Shown: positions 8,576 to 16,936 of the stretch, piece by piece | Layout: the number at the start of each line of letters is the position of its first letter | Position numbering within the stretch: the first letter of the stretch is position 1 | From: JAHHTP01 sp964587555 | GTDB lineage: Bacteria; Bacillota; Clostridia; Oscillospirales; Ruminococcaceae | Direction: 5' to 3' | Length of the DNA: 40,818 bases | NCBI GenBank assembly: GCA_964587555.1 | Contig: CAZPLR010000014.1 | Span: forward strand, 1 to 40,818 | Position numbers and translations under genes: made by a program | The notes under the pieces: generated by a model | Seen by the model: the letters and a program-made list of their open reading frames with translations, nothing else | The model's database searches: none | What the model was told of the DNA's origin: nothing

Positions 8576-9493
8576 TTACGGCATCACATTTCCCGCTGCC
8601 GTATAAAGCTCATACCACTCCCTGCGGGTCAGAGTTACATCCCCCGCAGCCGCAAAATCCCGCACGCGCTGCGGGTTCATTGATCCGACGATCGCCTGCA
8701 TATTCGCCGGATGGCGCAAAATCCACGCAATCGCGATTGCGCCGGCAGTCACGCCGTATTTTTCCGCAAGCTCGTCAAGCTTCCGGTTAAGCGCCGGATA
8801 TTTCTCACTGCCGATAAAGCAGCCCTCAAAAAAGCCGTACTGCAGTGGGGACCACGCTTGAATCGTGATATCGTTCAAGCGGCAGTATTCCAAAACGCCC
8901 GCCTCCCGGTTGACCGCAGCAGCATTCTGCATGTTCACGTTGAAACCGCTGTCGATCATCGGCGTAAACGCCAGCGAAAGCTGGAGCTGATCCGCCGCAA
9001 TTTTCTGACCGCAGTATTTCTGCAAAAGCGCCATCTGCCCGCCATTGCAGTTAGAAACGCCGAAAAAGCGCACTTTTCCCGCTTTATGCAGCGTTTCAAA
9101 CGCCTCAGCGACCTCCTCCGGCTCCATCAAGCTGTCCGGACGGTGCAGCAGCAGCGTATCCAGATAATCGGTGTCAAGACGCGTTAAAATGCCGTCGACC
9201 GACTGCAAAATATACTCCTTTGAGAAATCATAAAGCCCGTCGTGAATCGCACATTTTCCCTGCAAAAGCAGCCTGTCGCGCGGAATACCGTTGTCCTTCA
9301 CCGCCTGCGCAAATATCCGCTCGGAATTTCCCTTCCCGTAAATATCGGCATGGTCAAAAAAGCTTACGCCGCTTTCCATCGCCGCTGCGACGATCTCCTC
9401 TGCTTCCTTACGCGTCTTACCCGCAATGCGCATACAGCCCAACGCGACTGCTGGAACCTGCATCAGCCCACCGCCGAATGCAATCTGTTTCAT
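8576..9493 (-). CDS. Aldo/keto reductase (YdhF-like)
   Basis: A 305-residue NAD(P)H-dependent oxidoreductase with a TIM-barrel fold, cytoplasmic. The AKR catalytic tetrad is visible as D47 (FFDHADIYG), Y52, K80 (LLLQGKC) and H117 (LLLHRPD). The phosphate-binding end is present as GAIAIAWILRHP and VGSMNPQRV. The sequence most resembles E. coli YdhF, whose natural substrate is unknown, so no substrate is proposed. The ribosome site AAGGAGGAGAGGAAGA is very strong. It lies downstream of the decarboxylase gene with 55 bp between and has its own terminator. Confidence 0.9.
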   Translation of the reverse strand: MKQIAFGGGLMQVPAVALGCMRIAGKTRKEAEEIVAAAMESGVSFFDHADIYGKGNSERIFAQAVKDNGIPRDRLLLQGKCAIHDGLYDFSKEYILQSVDGILTRLDTDYLDTLLLHRPDSLMEPEEVAEAFETLHKAGKVRFFGVSNCNGGQMALLQKYCGQKIAADQLQLSLAFTPMIDSGFNVNMQNAAAVNREAGVLEYCRLNDITIQAWSPLQYGFFEGCFIGSEKYPALNRKLDELAEKYGVTAGAIAIAWILRHPANMQAIVGSMNPQRVRDFAAAGDVTLTRREWYELYTAAGNVMP

Positions 9494-9548
9494 TCTTCCT
9501 CTCCTCCTTATTATAATTATGCACCCATTACAGCGATCCGAAAGCCCT

Positions 9549-10844
9549 TTAAACCATCAGCTTTTCCTTCTCCGTATCATGGTCGGTGAAAAGTCCGGTA
9601 AAGTCAAAGGTCGCAAAGTAATCCGCCGGCGTTTCAGCGCGACGGATCAGCTTCACGCTGCCGTCCTCACGCAGCAGCAGCTCCGCACTGCGCAGCTTGC
9701 CATTGTAATTATATCCCATAGAAAAGCCGTGCGCACCGGCATCGTGGATCGCAACATAATCCCCGATCTTCAATGCGGGGAGCATCCGGTCGATTGCGAA
9801 TTTATCGTTATTCTCGCAAAGCCCTCCGGTCACGTCATATTTATGGTCGCATGGCGCTTCCTCCTTGCCCAGCACTGTGATATGGTGATACGCGCCATAC
9901 ATCGCCGGGCGCATAAGGTTCGCGGCGCAGGCGTCTAATCCGGCATACTCTTTATATGTATGCTTGAAATGGGTCACTTTAGAGATAAGCATCCCATAAG
10001 GCGCAAGCATAAAGCGTCCAAGCTCGGTGAAAATTGCCGCGCCGCCAAGCCCTGCTGGGACCATGACCTCCTCAAACGCCTGTCTGACACCCTCTCCAAT
10101 CGCCATAATATCGTTTTCCTGCTGCTCCGGCCGATAAGCGACGCCCACGCCGCCGGAGAGGTTGATGAATTTGATATCTGCGCCCGTGGCGCGATGCAGC
10201 TTATCGGCAGTTTCAAACAGCAGCCTTGCCAGCACCGGGTAATACTCGTTTGCAACTGTGTTGCTCGCTAAAAACGCGTGCAGACCGAAATGCTTGACCC
10301 CTTTTTCCATCAGAATACGAAAGCCCGCAAAAAGCTGTTCCTCGGTAAAGCCGTATTTAGCTTCTCCCGGCGTATCCATAATCTCGTTTTTCTTGATGGA
10401 AAAGGTTCCGCCCGGGTTAAACCGGCAGCAGACAGTTTCCGGCAGCTTCCCTACAATGCCCTCTAAATAATCGATATGGGTGATATCATCCAAATTGATA
10501 TAAGCGCCTAAGTTGTACGCAAGCGCATAATCCTCCTTTGGCGTGACATTGGAGGAAAACATGATATCGCTTCCTCGGAATCCGCATGCATCGCTCATCA
10601 TCAGCTCAGTCAGCGAGGAGCAGTCAACACCGCAGCCCTCCTCCTTCAGGATTTTAAGAATAAAAGGGTTCGGCGTCGCTTTCACCGCAAAATACTCCTT
10701 AAAGCCCGGATTCCAAGCAAACGCCGCCTTTAAGCGTCTGGCGTTTTCGCGAATGCCCTTCTCGTCGTACAGATAAAACGGGGTCGGATAGGTCTTTGCG
10801 ATCTCTTCGACCTGCTCCTTCTTCACAAATGGTACCTTTTTCAT
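9549..10844 (-). CDS. lysA: Diaminopimelate decarboxylase-family enzyme (fold III PLP)
   Basis: A 431-residue pyridoxal-phosphate enzyme of the alanine-racemase/ornithine-decarboxylase fold. The usual role of this group is meso-diaminopimelate to L-lysine plus CO2. The Schiff-base lysine is K55 in YFAVKATPNP. The glycine loop NLSGGVG, the TELGRFMLAPYG motif and the cysteine segment GGLCENNDKFA are visible, as are the C-terminal DAGAHGFSMGYNYNG residues typical of LysA. Two motifs depart from classical LysA: GLHAFLASN stands where GxHCHIGSQ is expected, and TELGR replaces EPGR. Length fits LysA. No other lysine gene or lysine riboswitch is nearby. LysA is the best call, but a related amino-acid decarboxylase is possible. 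Confidence 0.8.
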   Translation of the reverse strand: MKKVPFVKKEQVEEIAKTYPTPFYLYDEKGIRENARRLKAAFAWNPGFKEYFAVKATPNPFILKILKEEGCGVDCSSLTELMMSDACGFRGSDIMFSSNVTPKEDYALAYNLGAYINLDDITHIDYLEGIVGKLPETVCCRFNPGGTFSIKKNEIMDTPGEAKYGFTEEQLFAGFRILMEKGVKHFGLHAFLASNTVANEYYPVLARLLFETADKLHRATGADIKFINLSGGVGVAYRPEQQENDIMAIGEGVRQAFEEVMVPAGLGGAAIFTELGRFMLAPYGMLISKVTHFKHTYKEYAGLDACAANLMRPAMYGAYHHITVLGKEEAPCDHKYDVTGGLCENNDKFAIDRMLPALKIGDYVAIHDAGAHGFSMGYNYNGKLRSAELLLREDGSVKLIRRAETPADYFATFDFTGLFTDHDTEKEKLMV

Positions 10845-10907
10845 AGGAACATTCCTTTTCTATCCACAATATTTTAAAAGCTGGCTGAAAGCCTGCATTC
10901 CCAGCCG

Positions 10908-11138
10908 CTATTCGCCGTATTTTTCAAGCAGCAGCCGCCTTAACAGCTCATATCTCTGTCGTTTCTCCGCTTTCGCAAAATGCACCGCACGAAGCTGCTC
11001 CGGCGCGCAGATTTCGGCACACCAAAGCAGCGACAGCGCATCATACAATTGACGCGGAGAACGGATCGAAAGGCTGACATCGGCTTTCGGCGGGATCACC
11101 GCGCCCCCTAGCCGTTGCAATGATAGCTCACAGCACAA
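10908..11138 (-). CDS. Small hypothetical protein upstream of the decarboxylase
   Basis: A frame of up to 76 residues with a plausible protein sequence: SIRSPRQLYDALSLLWCAEI, then a basic helical C-terminus ending RRLLLEKYGE. The longest form starts at a TTG (11138) with GGAAAGGGG directly against it. A GTG at 11096 (VIPPKADVSL) follows a GGGGG stretch, and either could be the start. It lies 63 bp upstream of lysA on the same strand. I recognise no domain. GC-rich third positions resemble the neighbours, which argues for coding, but the evidence is thin. Confidence 0.4.
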   Translation of the reverse strand: MCCELSLQRLGGAVIPPKADVSLSIRSPRQLYDALSLLWCAEICAPEQLRAVHFAKAEKRQRYELLRRLLLEKYGE

Positions 11139-11209
11139 CCCCTTTCCGCATCAGAAGCTAAAATGCAAGAAATCTATTCTATCGCTGCATCTTCAAAGAC
11201 TTCTTTTCC

Positions 11210-11238
11210 ATTATGCCATAAACGCTGCAAAAAAACAA
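11210..11238 (-). promoter_or_regulatory. Possible promoter for the small ORF and lysA
   Basis: On the minus strand, TTGTTT (11233-11238), a 17-bp spacer and CATAAT (11210-11215). It overlaps the T run of the preceding terminator, so the -35 match may be incidental. Confidence 0.4.
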
Positions 11239-11286
11239 GGGCTTTTGCGCAAATCCTTTTTATACCTGCAAAAAAGCCCCTCTTTG
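11229..11286 (-). terminator. Terminator of the TIM-barrel isomerase gene
   Basis: On the minus strand an imperfect stem, CAAAGAGGGGCTTTT with GCAAAAGCCCTTG, closes a loop of about 25 nt and is followed by seven T (11229-11235). It starts 8 bp after the stop. Confidence 0.75.
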
Positions 11287-11293
11287 TTCTATT

Positions 11294-12154
11294 TTATGCG
11301 TTCATCGTTTTCTTTAGGAAGTCCATCGCAAGCCTGATATCCGCCTCCGGCGTCGGTCCCGCTTCCCGCTCAATGGTCAGAAAACCGTTGTAGCCGATGT
11401 CCTCCAGCGCCTTCAGATAGCGCGGAAAATCCACCTTGCCCTGGCCGAGCGGCAGTTCCTTGAAGCACTCGTCCAAACGCAGGTCGCCAATCCCGCCCTC
11501 TGCAAAAAAGTCGTAAACAACGTCCGCGCCGACATTACTGATCTGAATGCCGTCCTTTGCATGGGTGTGGACAATGTAATCCTTTAAATGATAAACCGCT
11601 TCTACCGGATCCTCGCCGATGACCATGACGAGATTTGCCGGATCCATATTGACCGCAACGCCCTTGGAATCAAGCGAATCAAGAAAGGCTTTCAGCCGAA
11701 GCGATGGCTCCGGACCGGTTTCGATTGCAAAAAAGCAGCCGTACTGGTGCGCGTAAGCCGCAAGCTGATTGCAGGCTTCCTGCATTACCTTATAGCGGTC
11801 GCAGCCGACATCCTCCGGCACAACGCTGATGTGGGTTGTAATGATATTGGTACCCATATCCAGCGCCAAATCTACAATACGCTTGGATTTTTCAATCTTC
11901 GCAGGATTGTCCGCCGCAATCTGGAAGCCATGCCCGCCCAGATCACCGCAAAGCGCGGAAATCTTTAAACCATAGCCTTCGATCAGCGAGCGCGCCTCTT
12001 TTCTCTTTTCAGCGGTCATGTTCGCCGGATCAAGCTCTCCCTCCACTGCGTAAAGCTGAACGCCCTGCGCGCCGATCTCAGCAGCCTTTGCGATCGATTC
12101 TGCAAATGGCAGACGGAAACTGTCGGCAATCACGCCGATTGGGAACTGTTTCAT
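11294..12154 (-). CDS. Sugar phosphate isomerase/epimerase family protein
   Basis: A 286-residue AP-endonuclease-2/xylose-isomerase-like TIM barrel, the family of IolE, IolH and hydroxypyruvate isomerases. Visible features are the first strand (FPIGVIADSFRLP), the ISALCGDLGG and FAIETGPEP strands, the NMDPANLVM metal-site segment, IVHTHAKDG, and GFLTIEREAG near the C-terminus. These supply the His, Glu and Asp residues of the divalent-metal site. The substrate is not deducible. An AraC regulator lies 49 bp upstream on the same strand, suggesting one sugar-responsive unit. The ATG at 12154 sits 7 bp after AGGAGG; the ATG two codons earlier is too close to that site. Confidence 0.85.
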   Translation of the reverse strand: MKQFPIGVIADSFRLPFAESIAKAAEIGAQGVQLYAVEGELDPANMTAEKRKEARSLIEGYGLKISALCGDLGGHGFQIAADNPAKIEKSKRIVDLALDMGTNIITTHISVVPEDVGCDRYKVMQEACNQLAAYAHQYGCFFAIETGPEPSLRLKAFLDSLDSKGVAVNMDPANLVMVIGEDPVEAVYHLKDYIVHTHAKDGIQISNVGADVVYDFFAEGGIGDLRLDECFKELPLGQGKVDFPRYLKALEDIGYNGFLTIEREAGPTPEADIRLAMDFLKKTMNA

Positions 12155-12203
12155 ATACATTCCTCCTTATATTTCACCATATTTCACCGGTCAAATCAGA
12201 TCG

Positions 12204-13112
12204 CTATTTTTCCTGCTGCGGATAGGATTTCACCGATTTTTTATATTCAGACGGAGCCATATTCATCACTTTTCTGAAGGATTTGGAAAACGCCTGCACC
12301 GTCTGGTAATTAAGCGCAGCAGAAATATCGGTCAGACTCATTCTGCCGCTGTCTATCAGCTCGACCGCCTTTGCGATCTTCTTATAATTTAAATAGGTTT
12401 GGATTGAAACGCCCATTTTCCGCTTGAATAGATGCGACAGATAATTATAGCTGTAGCCAAGGTGATTGCTGATTTCGGTCAGATTGTTGATCGACAAAAT
12501 ATGATCCTCGATATACCGGATCATCAAATAGGTCGTATCGCCCACGGAACCGTTCGTGCTGTTGGTTTCAATCGGGATCGGACGGCGATTTTGGAAGGTG
12601 CGGTAAACCATGATTAAAATCTGCTCGATATAATTGCGGATGAGCATCTCTGAAAAGTCCATGCTGTTGTATAGCTCGTCCAGCAAACGGCCAAAGCAGG
12701 TGATGAGATTGTATTCGTCGTGCGCTACGCGGCTGTTGAATTTATCCTCATAAAACGAGGAAAGCCTTGTGACCATCTCGTTATGCGTTTCGCGATCAAA
12801 ATCAAAGCCGAGATAAAAATACCGCAGCTTGGAATCAGGGTCCGCTTGGATCGCGTGCATCTGCCCCTTGGCGTTGATGACAATATCGCCCTGTCCCACG
12901 CGATAGGAGGTGTCCCCGCAGGTGACAAGCGCCCTGCCGGAAATGATATAGGTGACTTCATTGCAAACCTGACGGTGAAGCTCCACTTCATGACCGCTTT
13001 CAAAGCATACTTCGCCCAGTTGGTACAGCTTAACAAAACCGACCTGCTTCTGACTTGCAAAGAAATCGTTGTCAAATTCAAAGCTTTTTCCGTAAATCTG
13101 CTTGTCGCTCAT
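12204..13112 (-). CDS. AraC-family transcriptional regulator with cupin domain
   Basis: A 302-residue regulator. The N-terminal cupin (residues ~25-105) contains GHEVELHRQVCNEVTYIISG and YRVGQGDIVINAKG. The C-terminal AraC domain contains LTEISNHLGYSYNYLSHLFK and YQTVQAFSKSFRKVMNMAPS. It probably senses a sugar or its product and acts on the isomerase gene directly downstream; this is inference from adjacency. Two starts are possible. The ATG at 13112 has AGGA 8 bp upstream, and the ATG at 13121 has AAAGG about 4 bp upstream. I prefer 13112. A consensus promoter precedes it, starting only a few bases past the helicase stop. Confidence 0.88.
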   Translation of the reverse strand: MSDKQIYGKSFEFDNDFFASQKQVGFVKLYQLGEVCFESGHEVELHRQVCNEVTYIISGRALVTCGDTSYRVGQGDIVINAKGQMHAIQADPDSKLRYFYLGFDFDRETHNEMVTRLSSFYEDKFNSRVAHDEYNLITCFGRLLDELYNSMDFSEMLIRNYIEQILIMVYRTFQNRRPIPIETNSTNGSVGDTTYLMIRYIEDHILSINNLTEISNHLGYSYNYLSHLFKRKMGVSIQTYLNYKKIAKAVELIDSGRMSLTDISAALNYQTVQAFSKSFRKVMNMAPSEYKKSVKSYPQQEK

Positions 13113-13192
13113 CTTTGACATCCTGCCTTTCTACACCATTTCCGCGCCAGCAGATTCCAAATGCACAGCGCTGCGTTTGCTGGAATAACAAT

Positions 13193-13221
13193 ATTATACC
13201 ATACGACAGCACATTTGTAAA
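13193..13221 (-). promoter_or_regulatory. Sigma-A promoter of the AraC-isomerase unit
   Basis: On the minus strand, TTTACA (13216-13221), a 17-bp spacer and perfect TATAAT (13193-13198). It almost abuts the stop of the upstream helicase gene, with no terminator between. Confidence 0.78.
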
Positions 13222-13222
13222 G

Positions 13223-15430
13223 TTAAAAAAATTCTTTTAAATACGTTTGCATTTCCGTTACATTCAAAACGTCTTCGATATATTGCCTGCGCAAAAGCTC
13301 CGGCGGAATATGGTCGTTAAATTTTCCAAGCAGCGCCGCGTTCTCCTCCACCGGAAACGAAAATTTGTCCAGCCGTCCAAATGCGCATTCCTTTAACGCT
13401 GCCCGCAACGTGTCAAGCGGCGTTTCCGGCGCGACAATCAGAAAGACCGGCAGTTCAAAGCTGCGATACAGCTCGTTGTCTATCCCCTTGCTTTTGAGCG
13501 CGTAGGAGAGGGTCAGAAGCGCGCCCGTTCCCAGCCATGGAAACACGCCGTAAACTCCGTCGGTCAGCGGCACGATCAATTCGGTTAGGCAGTTTGCCCT
13601 TCTGGCAACCGCGCGCATCTCATGCAGCCTCTCTGCCGCCGACGGCGCAAGATAACGGTAGTCGGCGTCCTCTGCCAAGACCGCCCGCATCCGGCGCACG
13701 ATCTTGGTGTGCAGCGGAATATCAAACGGCGTTTCCCATGTATTTGTCGCCAACACATTGACCGGCTTGACATAAATATCGTGACTTTGCCGGTCGATCT
13801 CCAACACCTGCCACGTTTTTCCCGCCAGCGCAAACCGCTGCCCAACCGGATAGATGCGCTCTAATGTGCCGATTTCCTGCGATTCATACTTAACCGAAAA
13901 CTCCAGCTCCGTTTCAAATACTGCGTAAAACTGATAATTCCCCGCGTCGCGCTGCCCCTCCTCGCCAAGCATCAGCTCCCGCTCCTCACCGAATTCTAAC
14001 TGACCATCCTCAATCATAAAAGAAAGGAGCCTGCCATATTCCTCCTTGGTAATCTTCTCAAACGGAGAAAGCGACAGCACCTCCGAGGCAAGCTCCGCCG
14101 GGGATGCGCTGCCCTGCGCATACAAATAGGCGAGCGTCTGGTGGAACAAAATGCCGAACGGCTTATCGTTTTTTGGCACCGGCTCAACCCAGCGCTCCTC
14201 CAAATAAAGCTGGATCAGCGCAATGCACTTGACCATTTCCCAGAAAATAGCCTTATAAAACTCGTAGGAAAAGGTTCTTTCCTCCTCCGGAAACAGGAAA
14301 AACATCTCACTTCTTCCGTCCCTGCGTCCGGCTCTGCCCATCCGCTGCACAAAGCTGGACACTGAAAACGGGCTTCCGGTCTGCACAATCCGCTCCAGCG
14401 CGCCGATATCGATGCCAAGCTCCAGCGTCACTGTAGCGCCAGTCACCATCGGACCTTCCCTTTGTTTCATCAAAAACTCGGTGTGCTCGCGCAGCGTCGC
14501 CGAAACGTTGCCATGGTGAACATAGTAAACATCCGGCGCACCAACCTTCGCGGCAATACGCTTTAGCTGCCCGATGTTTTGCTCGACCACCGCTTTTGCG
14601 TTGGAAAACAGCAGACAGCGTTTCCCATAGGTGCAGCGGAACATCGCGTCAAAATATAGGTTGACGCTGTATTCAAAATCCTTTTTGTTGTTTTTTGGCT
14701 TGATCAGAAAATGCTGCACCGAGATAACGACGCTGCGCTGCCCCGCTCCCGTGCCGCACTGCGGCAGATCGCAGACACGCCTGCTGCCGCTGCAAAGCCA
14801 CGCCATCGCGCCGGAATAATCCGACATGGTCGCTGAAAGCCCGATGCGCACCGGATCGCAGCCGGTCAAGCGGTTGATCTGCTGAAGCAGGCAGAGCAGC
14901 TGCGTCCCGCGCGGATCGCTCATAAAATAATGCACCTCGTCTATAATGACAAACCGCAGATCAGAAAACAGCTTGATTACCCCAATACGGTTTCGCATCA
15001 GCATCGCCTGAAGCGACTCCGGCGTCGTCTGAAGGACCCCCTGCGGATGGCGCAGCAGCTTGCTTTTGACGCTCTGGCTGACGTCGCCATGCCACTTCGT
15101 CACCGGAATATCCTGCTCGGAAAGCAGCTCCTCAATGCGGGAAAACTGATCGTTAATCAGCGCTTTAAGCGGGCTGACATACAGGATTCCTACCGTTTCG
15201 GAAGGGGTTTCATAGAGCTTGGTCAACGCCGGCAAAAACGCCGCCTCAGTCTTTCCGCTGGCTGTACCGGAGGATAAAAGCAAATGGTGATCGGTGTCCA
15301 GTATCGTCCTACAGGCGGCAACCTGGATATCCCGCAGCTCGTCCCAGCGCTTGCGGTAAATGAAATCCTGAATATATGGCGCCAAGCGGGAAAAATACAC
15401 GCTTGCGGCGTTCTGCTGCGAATCAGACAT
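13223..15430 (-). CDS. Lhr/BrxHI-like DEAD/DEAH-box helicase (SngC-like)
   Basis: A 735-residue superfamily-2 helicase. Motif I is SGTASGKTEA (54-63), motif Ia SPLKAL (86-91), motif II DEVH (164-167), motif III SAT (199-201), motif V TLELGIDIG (335-343) and motif VI QRMGRAGRR (362-370). The C-terminal half (370-735) has no recognisable nuclease motif and resembles the long tail of Lhr-type helicases. By family it would translocate on or unwind nucleic acid using ATP. It is third in the cassette after the TerB and ATPase genes. This set matches the anti-phage system Shango (TerB-like SngA, ATPase SngB, helicase SngC). The 190-bp gap before it may hold its own promoter. Ribosome site GGAGG, 7 bp spacing. 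Confidence 0.88.
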   Translation of the reverse strand: MSDSQQNAASVYFSRLAPYIQDFIYRKRWDELRDIQVAACRTILDTDHHLLLSSGTASGKTEAAFLPALTKLYETPSETVGILYVSPLKALINDQFSRIEELLSEQDIPVTKWHGDVSQSVKSKLLRHPQGVLQTTPESLQAMLMRNRIGVIKLFSDLRFVIIDEVHYFMSDPRGTQLLCLLQQINRLTGCDPVRIGLSATMSDYSGAMAWLCSGSRRVCDLPQCGTGAGQRSVVISVQHFLIKPKNNKKDFEYSVNLYFDAMFRCTYGKRCLLFSNAKAVVEQNIGQLKRIAAKVGAPDVYYVHHGNVSATLREHTEFLMKQREGPMVTGATVTLELGIDIGALERIVQTGSPFSVSSFVQRMGRAGRRDGRSEMFFLFPEEERTFSYEFYKAIFWEMVKCIALIQLYLEERWVEPVPKNDKPFGILFHQTLAYLYAQGSASPAELASEVLSLSPFEKITKEEYGRLLSFMIEDGQLEFGEERELMLGEEGQRDAGNYQFYAVFETELEFSVKYESQEIGTLERIYPVGQRFALAGKTWQVLEIDRQSHDIYVKPVNVLATNTWETPFDIPLHTKIVRRMRAVLAEDADYRYLAPSAAERLHEMRAVARRANCLTELIVPLTDGVYGVFPWLGTGALLTLSYALKSKGIDNELYRSFELPVFLIVAPETPLDTLRAALKECAFGRLDKFSFPVEENAALLGKFNDHIPPELLRRQYIEDVLNVTEMQTYLKEFF

Positions 15431-15595
15431 ATTTTAACCTCCTGCTTCAAAATTTATAAATATGAAAAACAGCCGCCGTCAGCACTTCCCATTATAAAAG
15501 CCGGCAGGCGACTGCCGTACAACTTTCATGTTTCGATGGCGCCTAAGTTCGCTTCTATGGCATTGATATTCGAAAACAGGCATATGCCCCGCCTC

Positions 15596-15624
15596 ATAAA
15601 AAGCGGCCCTTTTATGGCTGTCAA
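15596..15624 (-). promoter_or_regulatory. Candidate internal promoter ahead of the helicase gene
   Basis: On the minus strand a perfect TTGACA (15619-15624) overlaps the ATPase stop codon and is followed, after 17 bp, by TTTTAT (15596-15601, four of six matches). The leader to the helicase would be about 160 nt. It includes a CGGCAG/CTGCCG mini-hairpin followed by TTTTATAAT. Confidence 0.4.
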
Positions 15625-16934
15625 AAGATAAACTCCGTCAGCTCCTGCTCTTGAACCGCCTCTTTGTCCGGCAGATTCGCCGGAAGCTTTTCCCGAATGA
15701 TCTGGGAAGCGGAAACATCCGGATTCTGCATCACAATCTCCAAAAGCTCGATATAATCGCGGATGATCTCGCGCGGGGTAATCAGCTTTCCCGCGCCGAC
15801 CCGTGAAAACTCCACCCTCAAGAAATCCACGTCGTCTTCGATTGAAAGCGCCGGATCGGTGCCGTACAGTCCCGCGTGAATATCATCCAGCCGTTCGATC
15901 AGGATCAATAATTCTTCTTGGGAAAGCGGCTTCAGGCTGATGACCGGCGATAGCATATTGCGGGTATCCTCCCCGGCAAAACGTCCCCTTTCTAATCTGG
16001 AACGCAGCGCCTCGTAGCTATAAACGCCGCGCCTGCTGTCCTCTAAGCTCTGCACCGTGCCGCACATGATAATCCCCAAATGTGAGGCTCTGCCCTGCAT
16101 CATATCGTTGTACATCGTGAGCAGCTTCTCGTAATTATACTGCCTTGCAACCGCATTAGAGGTGCGGTAGATGTTCACAAGCTCATCGATCATCAGCAGC
16201 ATCCCGCGATAACCGGCGGCAGTCAGGAACGCTGAAAACAGCTTGACATAATCATACCAATCGTCATCGGTGACAATGGCATTCACGCCAAGCTCGTTTT
16301 TCGCCTCCGTCTTGGTTTGGTATTCGCCGCGAAACCACCGCAGCACATTCGAGCGCAGCGCGTCATCCTGCATACAAATGCTTTTCCAGTAGAGCGTTAG
16401 TACCTTTGCAAAATCAAAGCCATGCACCAAGTCTTCCATCTGCCCGATAACCGAAAAAATCTGTTCCTCGACCTGTTCCGTGAAAGTTGGAGCGCTTTCC
16501 TTCACGCCGCTTTGGATCAAAGAAAGCTTCACGCCGCTAATCCAGCGCTCAAGGATCAGCGGAAGCGCATTTCCGTCCGGCTTTGTGCGCACAGCAAGGT
16601 TTTTCATCAGCTCCCGATAGGTCGCAAGCCCCTGCCCTTTGCCGCCGACCAGTTTTCGCTCCGGTGAAAGATCGGCGTCCATCACCGCAAAGCCGCGCTC
16701 CATCGCATAACCCCTTACCGTTTGCAGCAAAAAGCTTTTGCCGCTGCCATACCGTCCGACAATAAACCGGAAGGAAGAACCGCCGCCGGCGATCATCTCC
16801 ACATCGTCCAGCAGCGCGCCGATCTCCTCCTTGCGCCCCACCGCGATGTACTCTAGTCCAATGCGCGGAACAACGCCGCCTTTGAGCGAATTGATTAGGG
16901 TCATCGCAATCCGCTTCGGCACCTTTACCGCCAT
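15621..16934 (-). CDS. P-loop ATPase, BrxD/DUF2791-like (SngB-like)
   Basis: A 437-residue cytoplasmic ATPase. Walker A is GRYGSGKSF (60-68), Walker B is LLMIDE (246-251), and a sensor-like strand GIIMCGT follows at 287-293. Residues 25-45 (IGLEYIAVGRKEEI) are the usual entry to this family, which is annotated as BREX-system ATP-binding protein BrxD or DUF2791. In both BREX type 2 and Shango it partners a large SF2 helicase. It starts 2 bp after the stop of the TerB gene, and its ribosome site AGGAAGGAG lies inside that gene, so translation is probably coupled. No toxin or nuclease domain is fused. Family call is firm; a defence role is inferred from the three-gene set. Confidence 0.88.
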   Translation of the reverse strand: MAVKVPKRIAMTLINSLKGGVVPRIGLEYIAVGRKEEIGALLDDVEMIAGGGSSFRFIVGRYGSGKSFLLQTVRGYAMERGFAVMDADLSPERKLVGGKGQGLATYRELMKNLAVRTKPDGNALPLILERWISGVKLSLIQSGVKESAPTFTEQVEEQIFSVIGQMEDLVHGFDFAKVLTLYWKSICMQDDALRSNVLRWFRGEYQTKTEAKNELGVNAIVTDDDWYDYVKLFSAFLTAAGYRGMLLMIDELVNIYRTSNAVARQYNYEKLLTMYNDMMQGRASHLGIIMCGTVQSLEDSRRGVYSYEALRSRLERGRFAGEDTRNMLSPVISLKPLSQEELLILIERLDDIHAGLYGTDPALSIEDDVDFLRVEFSRVGAGKLITPREIIRDYIELLEIVMQNPDVSASQIIREKLPANLPDKEAVQEQELTEFIF

Positions 16935-16936
16935 GA

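Noticed and set aside
10845..11293. Lysine riboswitch upstream of lysA
   Set aside because: The region holds a small ORF and a terminator for the upstream gene; no L-box core motifs are visible.
13223..16934. BREX system
   Set aside because: The ATPase and helicase resemble BrxD and BrxHI, but the core BREX genes (BrxC, PglX methylase, PglZ) are absent and a TerB gene is present, which fits Shango better.
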